This document shows, piece after piece, positions 10,166 through 22,977 of a stretch of DNA of 47,769 nt (the stretch's first letter is position 1; each line of letters opens with the position of its first letter). Under the pieces are notes generated by a model. The model was not told the DNA's origin and made no database searches. It saw only the letters and a program-made list of their open reading frames with translations. The position numbers were made by a program, and so were the translations under genes. This DNA comes from an uncultured Clostridium sp. (lineage in GTDB: Bacteria; Bacillota; Clostridia; TANB77; CAG-508): contig CAMFER010000006.1 in the NCBI GenBank assembly GCA_945949485.1, forward strand, positions 1 through 47,769. The letters are read 5' to 3'.

Positions 10166-10882
10166 ATGAAAGATAAGCAAAAAGAAAAAAATGTAAAACT
10201 AAATTCAGAAAAGATAAAATTAAGAGAACAGAAAATTAAGCATATAAAATTAGGTGTACTAATCATAATTCTATTTCTAACAATATTATATTTCTTGCTA
10301 TCCATAGCATATGAAGGTGGAAATTTCACAGTTTCACTTGATGAAAATTTTGCTAAAAAGTCTGGAATAGTAATGTATGAAAGCAAGGAAAATAAAGAAG
10401 ATAAAAGAGTTTTGAAAGCAGAGCAAGCAGAGTATATTGATAATATATCAGTAAAATGGTTACCTGAAAATATAGATAATGAAGCAGAAGGAAGTCACAA
10501 TGGAGATAACTATTTAGCATATACATTTTATTTAGAGAACAAAGGTAGTGAGAACATAAATTATTGGTATGAGATATTAATAGATGATGTTATAAAGAAT
10601 GTGGATAGAGCAATTAGGGTTATGGTTTACAGAAATGGAGAAAGAACAATATATGCAAAGGCAAATGAAACTACGCGAGAAGCAGAAGAAGGAACGGAAA
10701 AATTTTATTCTGATAAAGAAGTATTAGTAGAAGGAAGAAAGGACTTTAAACCAGGAGATGTTGATAAATTTACTATTGTAATATATATAGAAGGAGATGA
10801 TCCAGATTGCATAGATGCTCTTATAGGTGGAGAAATGAAAATGCATATGGAGATTACTGAAGAACATATAAAACAGGAATAA
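10166..10882 (+). CDS. SipW-associated membrane-anchored surface protein
   Basis: N-terminal TM, YTFYLENKGSENINYWYEI ectodomain, RBS AAGAAAGG. Confidence 0.6.
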   Translation: MKDKQKEKNVKLNSEKIKLREQKIKHIKLGVLIIILFLTILYFLLSIAYEGGNFTVSLDENFAKKSGIVMYESKENKEDKRVLKAEQAEYIDNISVKWLPENIDNEAEGSHNGDNYLAYTFYLENKGSENINYWYEILIDDVIKNVDRAIRVMVYRNGERTIYAKANETTREAEEGTEKFYSDKEVLVEGRKDFKPGDVDKFTIVIYIEGDDPDCIDALIGGEMKMHMEITEEHIKQE

Positions 10883-10944
10883 TATTACAATAATATTACA
10901 AAAAATACAAAAATTACATTTATATTACAAAATGTTAACAAATA

Positions 10945-10973
10945 TTGACATATATTTTGGGGTATGATATTGT
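10945..10973 (+). promoter_or_regulatory. sigma70-type promoter for TasA-like gene
   Basis: TTGACA - 17 nt - TATTGT upstream of the 11035 gene. Confidence 0.45.
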
Positions 10974-11034
10974 TAGTACATAAGAATAAAAAAGATATAA
11001 TTTAAAAAATATATCTGAGAGAGGGGTAAAAAAA

Positions 11035-12036
11035 ATGAGTAAAAAATCAAGCAAAAGAAAAGCAAGTATCAAATCTTCAATACTATTGTTATTATTAATT
11101 GCAATATTATTAATTGCATCAACATATGCATGGTTTACTGCAAATAAAACAGTAACAATTAGTAGTTTGAATGTAAATGTGGAGGCAAAAAATGGTTTAC
11201 AAATATCTACAGATGCACAAAATTGGAAAGCTGTAATTTCTAAAGAAGATATTACAACAAATGCATATACAGGAAATAAAAACCAAATACCTACAACGAT
11301 GGAACCAGTTTCAACAGTAGGAACAGTAACAGATGGATTTATGGGAATGTTCTATGGAACAGCAGCTCCAGGAGATACAGGTAGTTATGAATTAACAGCG
11401 AAAGCAACAGAACCAGAAGCACAAGGAGCAACTGGAAAATTTATAGCTTTTGATATATTCTTAAAAGCAGATAAAGAAATGCAACTAAGTTTAACAACAA
11501 ATTCAAAAGTTACAAGTACGGCGCCTGAGAAAGGACTACAAAACGCATCTCGTGTAGCATTCTGCTTATTAGGAAATGGAGAAGCTGATACACCACCAGC
11601 AACAGCACAAGGATGGAAAAAAGCAGGAACTTTAGGAGATGGAACAACATACTTATGGGAACCAAATGCTGATAGCCATACATCAGTAGCAGCAGCATCT
11701 GCAAATAGTACATATTATGGAGGATTATCAACAGTAAAAGCCGGAACAGGACAGGCACCTATTACATACTATGGAGTTAATAAAGCGATTGTAGATGGAG
11801 TTCCTTTATCACAAGTTAACAATGGAAAAGGTGGAGATGCTTTCACACAAGTAACACCAACAGCTTCAACAAATGCCACTATGGATGCAGCAACACAAAT
11901 ATTTACAGTTCAACAAGGTATTACAAAAGTAAGAGTATATATGTGGGTTGAAGGACAAGATGTTGATTGTGACAACTCTGCATCAGGAACAGGTTTAACA
12001 TTTGATCTTCAATTAGAAGCACCAGAAGGAAACTAA
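11035..12036 (+). CDS. TasA-like major fibre candidate with SipW-dependent signal peptide
   Basis: LLLLIAILLIASTYAWFTANKTVTISSLNVNVEAKNGLQIST; own promoter and terminator. Confidence 0.75.
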   Translation: MSKKSSKRKASIKSSILLLLLIAILLIASTYAWFTANKTVTISSLNVNVEAKNGLQISTDAQNWKAVISKEDITTNAYTGNKNQIPTTMEPVSTVGTVTDGFMGMFYGTAAPGDTGSYELTAKATEPEAQGATGKFIAFDIFLKADKEMQLSLTTNSKVTSTAPEKGLQNASRVAFCLLGNGEADTPPATAQGWKKAGTLGDGTTYLWEPNADSHTSVAAASANSTYYGGLSTVKAGTGQAPITYYGVNKAIVDGVPLSQVNNGKGGDAFTQVTPTASTNATMDAATQIFTVQQGITKVRVYMWVEGQDVDCDNSASGTGLTFDLQLEAPEGN

Positions 12037-12060
12037 AAAACAATTATATAAATAAAAGAT

Positions 12061-12081
12061 GAGCAGATTAAATATCTGCTC
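12061..12081 (+). terminator. rho-independent terminator after TasA-like gene
   Basis: GAGCAGAT-taaat-ATCTGCTC followed by TTTTG. Confidence 0.85.
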
Positions 12082-12201
12082 TTTTGTAATGTTAAAAAGA
12101 GAGAAAAAAGTGATAAAAAATCTAAAAAACAATTAAAAATTAATAGACAAAAATATGCTGTTGTGATAGTATATAGATAGGAAAAAAATGGAGGAAAAAT
12201 A

Positions 12202-12306
12202 ATGGATTTTGAAAAATATAAAACACAAGATTTGATAAAAATATATGAGGAAATTGAAGATTTTTTATCATATTTACAAAAAGAAGAGAATGTTGAAAAT
12301 AATTAA
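12202..12306 (+). CDS. small 34-aa ORF
   Basis: ATG after GGAGG: MDFEKYKTQDLIKIYEEIEDFLSYLQKEENVENN*. Confidence 0.4.
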   Translation: MDFEKYKTQDLIKIYEEIEDFLSYLQKEENVENN

Positions 12307-12336
12307 TATAAAAAATACAAGAAAGGAAATATTAAT

Positions 12337-13911
12337 ATGCCAGAATTGAATTGCGCTGAAGAATTTATGGAAAAAATAGCTTCTATAAAAGAGGTTTTAT
12401 CTACTATGCCTAAAAACAATGAAAAGAACATAAAAAAATACAATGAAAAGATTAGAGAATTAGAAGAAGAGTATCAAAAGTATCAAGAAAAGATATCAAA
12501 TATTTTAGAAAACAAATTTTATAAAGCTACAAAAATAGACTCAAATAAAGAAATTGAAAATCTAAGAAATAGAATTGAAACCATAGAGAAAATTATATAT
12601 TTGTTAAATGACAGTAAAACAGTTAGTGCGAAATTAGGTCTTGATAAAAATGCATATGCGTTAGGTAAATATTATAAAGAAAATTTAGAAAATACAAATA
12701 GACAAATATTTAATTGTATAGATAAGTTTAAGAAATTAGGAATAAATTTAACAGCTGAAGATTTTGATTATAGTATATATGCTAGTGAATATATGAAGAC
12801 TTTTTTTGAAGTGATGGAGAAAAATGACCTCAATAGTGATATATTAAAAGCAAAATTTGAAGATATATATTGGAAATGCCCAGATATAATTACACATATA
12901 GAATTGAATATTAGAAATTTATATCTAAAAAATCAATCAGCTATGGATAAGTATTTACAAAAGGAAAAAGTAGAATTATTAAAAAAATGGAATAAAAAGC
13001 CAGAAGAAATAATTAATTCATACTTAGATTTGAAAAAAAGATTAAATGAAGAAACATTAAAAGATAGAAAAATACTATTAGATATGTTCTTGCAAAATAA
13101 ATTAAATGTCGCAGATTATACTGACCAAAAACTGGAAAGTAATTTAGAAAAAATCTTATCGGAGGATGTTCATAAGGAAGAAAAAAATAAAGAAATTATT
13201 GAAAATATAAATAAGTTTTTAAATAGTTTATACGAATACAAAAATTATATGAGATTTGAATTCATAATTGAAGATATAAAAAAATACTATGAGAAGAAAG
13301 AAGAATATAAAAAAGTATATTCAGAAACCAGAAAAAAAATAGATAATGCAGAGAAAAAGTTAAAGAAGCTTAATAAGAAGATTAATTCGAAGTCAATATT
13401 TGTTAGTAAAGATAAAAAAACAACTCAAAATACAGAATTTAATGCTACAATAAAAGAACTTAAGGAATTATATAAAGAATTAAAAATGAATGAGTTTTAT
13501 AATAAAATATACACAGATTTAAATGAAAATTCTACAATATATGATGTTTTATATCTTGCCAATGCACACTATTATTATTTAGTAGATTGCTTTATACGAA
13601 ATAACCAAGAAATAAGTCAAGAAGAAATAGATGATAATGTTGAAGCATTGAATAACTTCTTATTAAATCCATATAATACTGTGATATATAATATACCATT
13701 TTTAGAGCAAAAAGATCTTGCCGTGATAATTAAAGACAGATATAGATTATTAAATTTTAAAGTAGAAAAAGAAAATTTAAGTGAAGATAATATAGACTCT
13801 TTAATAGATTTATTAAAAAATGTGTGCACAGGTATAAATATAAGAGAAGCTAAATTAGATATTGAAGAGATAGAAGAACTTTGTAAAATAAAGAAGATAT
13901 TAAAAAAATAA
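12337..13911 (+). CDS. hypothetical coiled-coil protein
   Basis: 524-aa ORF, Lys/Glu heptad-rich, no signal peptide, RBS GAAAGGA. Confidence 0.7.
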   Translation: MPELNCAEEFMEKIASIKEVLSTMPKNNEKNIKKYNEKIRELEEEYQKYQEKISNILENKFYKATKIDSNKEIENLRNRIETIEKIIYLLNDSKTVSAKLGLDKNAYALGKYYKENLENTNRQIFNCIDKFKKLGINLTAEDFDYSIYASEYMKTFFEVMEKNDLNSDILKAKFEDIYWKCPDIITHIELNIRNLYLKNQSAMDKYLQKEKVELLKKWNKKPEEIINSYLDLKKRLNEETLKDRKILLDMFLQNKLNVADYTDQKLESNLEKILSEDVHKEEKNKEIIENINKFLNSLYEYKNYMRFEFIIEDIKKYYEKKEEYKKVYSETRKKIDNAEKKLKKLNKKINSKSIFVSKDKKTTQNTEFNATIKELKELYKELKMNEFYNKIYTDLNENSTIYDVLYLANAHYYYLVDCFIRNNQEISQEEIDDNVEALNNFLLNPYNTVIYNIPFLEQKDLAVIIKDRYRLLNFKVEKENLSEDNIDSLIDLLKNVCTGINIREAKLDIEEIEELCKIKKILKK

Positions 13912-13948
13912 AAAATTATAACATATTTACTAATATTGGAGTGAACAT

Positions 13949-16900
13949 ATGAAGAAAATAAATAAAAAGAAAATTATACTACTTATTATTTTAATAATAA
14001 TGATTATAATTGAAATAAAAGCTTTTACAGATTCTAGAGCGACCAAATTATTGGATGTAGCTGCTAATATAATAGATGTTAGCAGTTTATTGAAAGACGA
14101 AAAATGTGAATTAAAAGCAACAAGTGAAGGTGAAAGTGGTTATTCAATAACATTGCCTAATATAGTAAATAATAAAAAAATTAGTAAATATTTAATAGAA
14201 ACTAAGGATATAAATAATGATTTGGTAGAAAATGAAACATCAAAAGAAAAATATCAAGAAAAAAAGCCAGGAGAAAAGTTATATTTAACAGAAGAAGAAA
14301 TAGAAAACAAATCAATAAATATTAAAGCAGAATATTTAAAAAAAGAAATAGACAATAAAGTTCTTTATGACACTGTAATAGAAGTAAAAAATAGTGAAAT
14401 CGAAAGTGAGAAAGCAGAAGAAAATGAAGAAGAAAAAGTCGTTGTTACATTATCAGGATATATGCCAGAAGATGCAGAAGTTAAAGTAAGAGAAATCAAG
14501 AAAGAAGAAATAGAAGAAAATATAAGAAACTATTTAGATGAAAAAACAACACTTCAAATAGCATACGATATAAAAATAATATCAGAAGAAAAAGAATATG
14601 AACCAGAAGAATTTGACGAAAATATAGATGTAAAGATATTAGGAATTGATAATAACTTACAATATAAAGTTCTACATATTGATAATGATAAAAATACTAA
14701 CCAAATAGAAGATGTTGAAAAAGAAGAAGATGAAATAAAATTTACTGCAAATCAGTTTTCAACATATGCACTACTAAGTGAAGAAGGAGAAGTCTCAGAA
14801 ACATTGCAAGAAGGCAATAATGAAATTTCATTATTAGAAGAATCATCAGCTTTTCAATCAAGAAGCGCAATAATAAAAACAGCAGAACCATGGGATGGAA
14901 CAACAGTAGCAGACTCTTTTTCGTGGGGAAGTGGAACAGAAGCAGAACCATACTTAATTTCTGATGGAGAAGAACTTGCATATTTAGCAAAGCAAGTTAC
15001 TAATGGAAATACTTATGAAGGAAAATATTTTCAAATTGCCAATAATATAGATTTAGGAAATCAAGTATGGACACCAATAGGAAACAACCAAAATTCATTT
15101 AGGGGAATATTAGATGGTGCAGGACATACAATAGCAAATGCAAAAATAAATATTACAAGCCTACCAGATACTACTTATGAAACATATGGAATTTTTGGAA
15201 GTATTGGTGGAGGAAATACTAGAACAATAATAAGAAATATAGAATTCACAAATATAAATATTAATATGTCTGCTAGTGGTGATACTGGTAGTTCAAATAT
15301 TTTTAATGTTAACCAAGATGATGAAGGTATTCATATAGGAATAGTTTCAGGAGCAATGTATAAATCTGCAAGTATACAAAATGTAATTGTTACTAACAGC
15401 CGAATAGAAGATAGTAACACAATAAACATTGTAGATAGCCCATTTCAGTTAGCAATAGGTGGAATGGTTGGATATATATCTAATTCATATAATGACAACT
15501 CCAATCCAGGAACTAATAATACATATCAAATAGATAATTGTTATAGTGAAACGATAATTGATATTGATGCAACAACAGATGTATCAGAGGGGGGATGGTT
15601 TGATCCAGCAAGAGATGGTAGAGGACAATATCATACAGGAGGAATTGTAGGAACAATAAGAGGACAAGCAGTCTGGCCAACCAATTGTCTATATAGAGGA
15701 GAAATTAATAGTAATGGTTTTATAGGACCAATATTTGGAGGTTTGATAAATAATACAGGTTATTCAGACTCGAGTACATTCCGAACTATTTGGAATGGTA
15801 ATAATGCAGGAACAGTTGCAGCAAATAACATATATTATTCTGAATATAGAGCAGGAGGAACGACTTTTACACAAACTGTAACATCTGGAAATTCAACAGC
15901 AAGAAAAAGTAATACATCTAGTAATATAGGATATGTACAAGGTGTAAATAAAGGAATTTATACTAATAATTTAAATAATATATATAATTTATTTAATAAT
16001 AATGTTACTGAAGAAAATAAATATGTAAATTGGTATTATACGAATGGAACATTTTCATTTAAAGAGAGACTTACAACAAGTGTTACTGAACCAGTAGATT
16101 TTACATATGAAATACAAATAACAGATGAATATAATATTGGTAATTATACACACAGATGGTATAAAAATGGAAATGAAGATACTTCAATCCAAGGAACAAC
16201 ATATGTATGGACACCTAACTATCTAAATGATGAAGAAATGATTGTAGTAACATATGATGGAAGTTACTATGCAATTGCGAAATTTGTTATTAAAAAAATA
16301 GGTGTAGATATTGTATTTAATATAAATCAATCTAATGATAGTGTAACAGCACATTTAGAAGGTGAAGGATTAAAATACACAACTGTAGATGATTATACTT
16401 TTCAATGGTATTCAGAAGATATAGTAGGAGATATTACATTAATAGAAAATGCTACAAGTCTTACATTAAATAATCTAGAAGAAGGTCTTGATTATAGATT
16501 GGTTGCAACAAATACTAAGATTCCACAACTATCTACTGAAAATAGTTTTACATACGGGGGAAGAACTGTAATATATGTTAATTATAACGGTGGTAGTGAT
16601 TATAATGATGGATATACACCAGATACACCGGTAAGATCATTATCTACTGCATATTCAAAATTAGATAGTAATGGAAGTAGAAATAAAAATGTAATAGTAA
16701 TTATGGGAACATATAGTTCAACATCATATATGAATAGTGCCACAAGTTCTACATATAGTAAAAATGTAACGATTACAGGAAAATATAAGGGAGTAGATTA
16801 TAATGGCACATTGTATTTCTATAGTGGAACAAGTTCATATAGATATTTAACAGGAGATACAACATTTCAATATTTGACTTTCTACGGCGGAAGAAATCAA

Positions 16901-19900
16901 ATGTATTTCTATTTACAAGGATATAGCTTAACAATTGGTGAACAAGTAGTAATGGATAATTACGCAAATGCTAATCCAAATCAAGGACTACTTGGAAATA
17001 ATGCACCAGCTTTCCATATTATATGTGGATGGCTAAGATATAATTATGCAAAACTACCTAGAAACAATGCAGAAGTTATAATAAAAAGCGGAACTTATGG
17101 AAGAATTATAGGTGGAGGAAGTCCAGGAACAACAGGTGCTTCAAATTTGCAGCAAACTACTTCAAGAAACTTTATGGGATCTTCAATGGAAGATAGTTTT
17201 AAACTTGATATAACTATAGATATTAAAAATAGCACAACAGCTTCAGAGTATGATTACGATGTAAACTTATTGGTTGGAGGATCAGCGTGTGGTAACAATT
17301 ATTCTAGAATAACAGAAAATATCAAGTCAGGTTCTGTAGGAAGACTATTAGGTGGAAGTATAGGGGATTCTAGTGATAGACCTAGCAGATGGGAGTATCC
17401 TATAAACACATTTTTAGGTATAGTAAATATTAATATGACTGGAGGAAGTATTGAAGAACTATATGGAGGATGTCTAGGAAGAAATATGAATGTTGTAGGT
17501 TCATCATCTGCAACAGGAAATATGTGTGACTCGTATTTTTATGGAACAGTAAATATAAATATTGAGAATGGATTAATAGAAAAAAATATATATGGAGCAG
17601 GTGCAGGTGGAGTTAGTGGATATAGCACTAATTCATCAGACCCATATAAAAGTTATGGAGCAGAATTTGATACCTCTGTAAATATAAACATTATTGGAGG
17701 AACAATAAATGGTAATATTTATGGAGGAGGATATGGATATACAGAATATCTTAATGCAAATGTTACTACAGAAGATGCTGGATCATTATATGGAGATAGT
17801 AATATAAACATTACAGGTTCTCCTACTATAAATGGAAATATATATGCAGCTGGGTGCGGATATAATATGTCTAGCAAACCAAATCTTGCACAAATGGAAG
17901 GAACTTCAAATATTGAAATATCAGGAACACCAAGAATAAATGGAGAAATATTTGGCGCAGGAGCAGGAGTATCAGGATATAGTGAAATGGCAAAACTTAC
18001 TGGAACATCAAATATTACTTTATCAAGTGATTTAAATACAGCTGTTTATGGCGGAGGAAATATTGCTAAAGCAGAAGGAACAACTAATATAAATATACAA
18101 TCTGGAAACCATACAGGAGATATATATGGTGGTGGAAATTTAGGTATCATAACAGGAAACACAAATGTTAATATAAATGGAGGAACATCAGAAAGAGTAT
18201 TTGGTGGAGGAAATCAAGCAACTGTTACATCAGCAACTGTTAATATTAACGGAGGAAATACGAATGAAGTATATGCAGGTGGAAACTCAGCAAGTGTAGA
18301 TACAACTAATGTATATATAAAAGGTGGAAACACAAACACTGTATATGGTGGATCAAATCAGACCGGAAATGTACAACAAAGTAACATTGAAACAACCTCT
18401 GGAACAGTAACAACTATTTTTGGAGGAAATAATATAGGCGGAAAAACAGAAGAAACAAATATAGCTGTTAATGGAGGAAATATTACTGATTCAATATACG
18501 GAGGAGGTAATAGAGTTGATACTACTACATCAATAGTGAATTTGAACAAGACAGATAATATAGTACCAAATGTATTTGGAGGAGGAAACCAAGCAGGTGT
18601 ACCTAATACATATATATATTTAAACGGTGCAGATATATCAAATATTTTTGGTGGTTCAAATGCCACTGGAACAGTGCAAAAGAGTAATATAGAAACAAAT
18701 AGTGGAACTGCTGAAAATATATATGGCGGAAACAACCAAGGTGGAGAAACAATTGAAACTAATATAAGAATTAATCAAGGAAATATTACAAACATATATG
18801 GTGGGGGAGAACAAGCACAATCAACTACATCAAATATAAATATTTATTCTGGAACAATAAAAAACATATATGGAGGAGGAAACAGAGCAGGAGTTACTAC
18901 AAGTAATATAACAACAAATGGAGGAAATATAGACAATATATTTGGTGGTGCAAATATAAGTGGAACAGTTAACCAAAGCTATGTAACTACTAATGATGGA
19001 ACTTCTACAGGAACAATAAAAAATGTATATGGTGGAAATAACCAAGGTGGAATGACAGTAAAAACTGATGTCACAATTAATGGTGGTGGAGTAGTAGATG
19101 CTTATGGTGGAGGAAACCAAGCTGTTACAGAAATTCCTTATATAAAAATATATGGAAATGTAAATGGAAGTGTATTTGGTGGAGGAAACCAAGCTGAAAT
19201 AACTACAAACACTACAGTAGATATAAATAATGGAAACGTAATAGATAATGTTTATGGTGGTGGAAATGAAGGAGCTGTTTTAGGAAACACAAATGTTAGA
19301 GTAAAAAATTCCACATTACAAAATAGTTTGTACGCAGGAGGAAATGGCTCAAATGCAATTGTTTATGGAAATACAAACTTAATAATGGAAGGAAATAATA
19401 CAGTAACAAAAAATGTCTTTGGTGGAGGAAATAAAGCAGCAACAGGTGATGAAAATAACCATAATTCTGTAAGCACAGTAAATATAGTTCGGAGGAACTA
19501 TAGGAGGAAATGTATACGGAGGTGCTAACACTTCTGTTGTATATGGAGTTACAAAAACTAATATAGGCTATGATGCAGTGAATGACACTTCTTTAGAAAT
19601 TGGAGATGTTGAAATTGTAGGTACAGTATTTGGAGGAGGAGAAGCAAATGAGGCTGGAGATGAAAACTATGACTTCTCGTTCATAAGTGTAACAGATGGA
19701 ATTGATATTCAGATTGACGGAAATAAGCATAATGAGTTCTCTATTACTGGAAGTATATTCGGTTCAGGAAATGCTTCAAGTACAAGTGGACAAAGTTATA
19801 TAACGATAAAGAATTATGGTACTGCAGATGATCCACAAAGTAATGTGTCTTTACAAAGAGCAAACTGCGCAACAATAATAAATTCAGCAATCTCACTATC

Positions 19901-22372
19901 AGGAGCTACAGATAGAACAAATGAATATTCAACAACATTCTTTTCAATAAGTAGGGTAGATGAAGTTAAATTAAAAAATAATAGTATACTGTATCTATGC
20001 AATGGTGCAAACTTACTAAAAAAATTAGATAGTGTAGTAGATGAAAATGGGCAAGAAGTAAAAGGAAAAGCAATAATTGATGAAGAAACAGGGGAAACTC
20101 AAAGAAATGTAGATAATAGAATTTATATGCTTGAAGGAAAAAACTTAAATATTGCAACAAACGAACAAGTAACAGCATATGGTGAGGTTTATGGAATGTT
20201 CTTCTTTGGATTATTCACTAATAGAATGAATCCAAGTACAAGTACAGGATTTTACCATCAAGGATATGAAAATGGTGATACAATAACTAATGAAGGAACA
20301 TTTTCTTCTAACTCATATGCAATGGCACAACATATGGTAAATCATGATACAACAATTGATGGATTTTACACTAATTATAAAGAAGATGGAAAAATAAGAG
20401 TTAATTACATAGAAACTACTCCTAAAGATGACGTTTACTACATGTGGCTAGTCGGAGAAAAGATGGATGTAACTGTGTTTGAACTTTCACTAGCAGCTTC
20501 AAAATATGCAACACTAGGAACATATGAATTATTATTACAAGGATTTTCAGATCCAAACATTAAATTTTCAATATCAGGATTTTCTGCAGGACTTGCAAAT
20601 GGAATTTCATTAGTAGATCCAAGTGAGATAGAAACAATAGCTCCAGATCAAGAAACGGCAGATTCGGTATATGGGTTGACAATGGAAACTGGTAATACTG
20701 GTTGGCAAAATAAAGGCAAAACTAACTTTTTAACCGCAAATGGAGGAACTTATACAGGAAACAATGACTATGATGCTGACAACTCTACTTATACACCAAC
20801 ATTTAACTTCTGTTTCTACCATTCACAAAACATTAGCAAAAAACAAGCATTAGGAGATGTAAGAATAAGACTACAAGTAATGACACCAATAGATGATTTA
20901 AATTATGATATTTCATATATAGATATAAATATAACTCTATCAAGTGCATTATATCAAGATGATTTCTTTGAAGCAGCAATAACTCCAGGTGAAAAATTTG
21001 GATTATTTACAACTACTGAAACAACTGTTACAAGTAAAAGTAATTTTTCTGTATATTATTCATTATATAAAGAAGAATTTTCAAATAGCGATTATTGTAA
21101 AGACTATAAAACATACAATAGAGTTTTAGTTTCAAGAGATGAAAACAATGTACCATATACTTTCCCTGAAAATACAAAAATAACAATGTTAGATATGGTA
21201 ACAAATAAATATTACTATTATATAGTTACAAGTGAAGATGTAGTAAATAATAAATATATATATAAATTGTCAGACTTTATTGCAATGGGATCAACTAATC
21301 AAAAATTTGATGAAGCATCGGCTTGTGATGAATATTACAATATTGAGCAAGACCTTATATATGAAAACTATATTTTTCATGTGGGATTTGGAGATACAAA
21401 TATTTCATCAGAGATAAAGAACAAATCACTACTAATGGAATTGAGAGATGATGGAAACCAAACATTATTAGGAGTACTTGGTATTCAAAGAGATATAATA
21501 AAATATACAGTTTACCCAAATCAAGATGCTACAATAAAATTAAATGCTTCAATAGAACCTGCTACAATTTATTTAGGAAATCAAATTGATTTGAACGTAG
21601 AAACAAAATTCAATCAAACGGTAGTAGTTTCAAAGACCATATATGACACACAATATTTTGACAAAAAATTAGGAATAAAAATATCTATTTATGATAATGA
21701 TGGAAACAGACTAGGAATAGACAGTTTATTAGGTATAAATTTTGAACTTGATGGAAAAAAATATTATCCTAGAGTTGATGGGACAACAAGAATATGCATT
21801 GCTGATAAAGTAACAGATGTACTTGCAAAATTAAAAATAAATACAATGGAAAATTCAACTCTTGCAACACGGAGATTACAAAATTGTTATAGAATCTTTT
21901 GGCTCATCTGATGGTATATATTATGGTTTAGAGGCATCTGACAAAATTCAATTAGATATGACAATAATTAATTCAGCTTTTGGATTAAAAGTAATAACAC
22001 AAGATAGATATAAGATTATTGATAGTGAAACAGGAACAGCAACAGATGGAAGTAATACTATAAATACTCGGAGTAGAATATTCATCTTCACTAAATAATC
22101 CTAATATTGCTATATCATTATATAGAAGAAATTATGATGAAGTATATTCAAAAGAATATACATTGGTAGATTTAAAAGATTACATAGCAAATACATTTAG
22201 AGAAACTGGAAGAGAAAAGGAATATGTAATATCTGATAATCCTCAAGGAAATCAAGCATATTATTTAACATTAAAACAAAACTTAATGACAGGAACATAT
22301 AAAATAGTATTCAAACTATATGATGGTGATACATATGTTGGTGAGGCATATGAATACATAATAATTAAGTAA
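13949..22372 (+). CDS. giant secreted beta-helix/adhesin-like protein (about 2,806 aa) requiring three +1 shifts at CGG
   Basis: N-terminal signal-anchor, GLUG-like segment, Ig-like and pectate-lyase-like segments, then many (I/V)YGGGN repeats; frames 13949-19528, 19578-21911, 21862-22098 and 22163-22372 join at CGG 19490, 21870 and 22069. Confidence 0.8.
17560..19480 (+). repeat. coding tandem-like repeats: (V/I)YGGGNxAxVTxxTxVxIxGGx
   Basis: dozens of YGGGN / FGGGN / YGGNN motifs at ~20-30 aa spacing in the translation. Confidence 0.85.
19490..19493 (+). other. candidate +1 recoding site 2: gtt C gga gga
   Basis: zero-frame CGG; zero frame stops at 19526; +1 frame continues GGTIGGNVYGGANTSVVYG. 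Confidence 0.85.
21870..21873 (+). other. candidate +1 recoding site 3: aca C gga gat
   Basis: zero-frame CGG; +1 frame continues GDYKIVIESFGSSDGIYYG. Confidence 0.85.
22069..22072 (+). other. candidate +1 recoding site 4: act C gga gta
   Basis: zero-frame CGG; +1 frame continues GVEYSSSLNNPNIAISLYRRNYDEVYSKEYTLVDLKDY. Confidence 0.85.
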
Positions 22373-22383
22373 AGAGGAAGAGA

Positions 22384-22977
22384 ATGAAATATAACATTGA
22401 AGCAATTGAAAAAAGAAAAGATATAAGTAAAAAATTTAAGTTTGTAGTTGATATTATTTTAGTAATTATAATTTATAATATAATACTGGTTTCTATATCA
22501 TGTATAAATAAAATAGAAGAAATAAATATTTTTGGATATACAGGTTATAGAATTATTACTGAAAGTATGAAACCCAATATTAATTCAGGAGATGTTGTTT
22601 TAGTCAAAACTATAAATGGCGATAAAGAAGAAATAAAAAAAGGTGATGTAATAACTTTTAGAAAAAATCTAGAAGTTATTACACACAGAGTTATTGATAT
22701 AGAAGAAAATAATGGTGAAAATGTATATGTTACAAAAGGTGACAATAACAACTTAGAAGATCAAGAAAGAGTTGAAAAAAGTGAATTATTAGGAAAAGTT
22801 GTAGTAGTTATTCCATATCTAGGAAATATAATAGGGATTTTAGAAAATAAAATAATTTTTTTAATACTTGTACTGATATTTCTAATATTACTTTTATATA
22901 AAATTAATATTCAAGAAAAGAAGGAAAATAGGAGATTGAAGAAGAAAATCGATGATGAAAAAAACAGAGATAAATAA
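22384..22977 (+). CDS. sipW: signal peptidase I (SipW/S26B type)
   Basis: YRIITESMKPNINSGDVVLVK, VITHRVIDIEE, VTKGDNNNLEDQE. Confidence 0.85.
   Translation: MKYNIEAIEKRKDISKKFKFVVDIILVIIIYNIILVSISCINKIEEINIFGYTGYRIITESMKPNINSGDVVLVKTINGDKEEIKKGDVITFRKNLEVITHRVIDIEENNGENVYVTKGDNNNLEDQERVEKSELLGKVVVVIPYLGNIIGILENKIIFLILVLIFLILLLYKINIQEKKENRRLKKKIDDEKNRDK

Noticed and set aside
18358-19192. Long minus-strand ORFs opposite the adhesin and other plus-strand genes
   Set aside because: Low-complexity translations antisense to clear CDSs, lacking RBS; by-products of AT-rich codon usage.
17560-19480. CRISPR-like or non-coding tandem repeat array
   Set aside because: Repeats are in-frame Gly-rich protein repeats with variable DNA, not conserved direct repeats with unique spacers.
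19490-22372. Reading the downstream fragments of the giant protein as independent genes or pseudogenes
   Set aside because: Fragments lack RBS/start signals, homology-like repeats continue seamlessly across each break, and the same C-GGN pattern occurs in core genes such as cysS.
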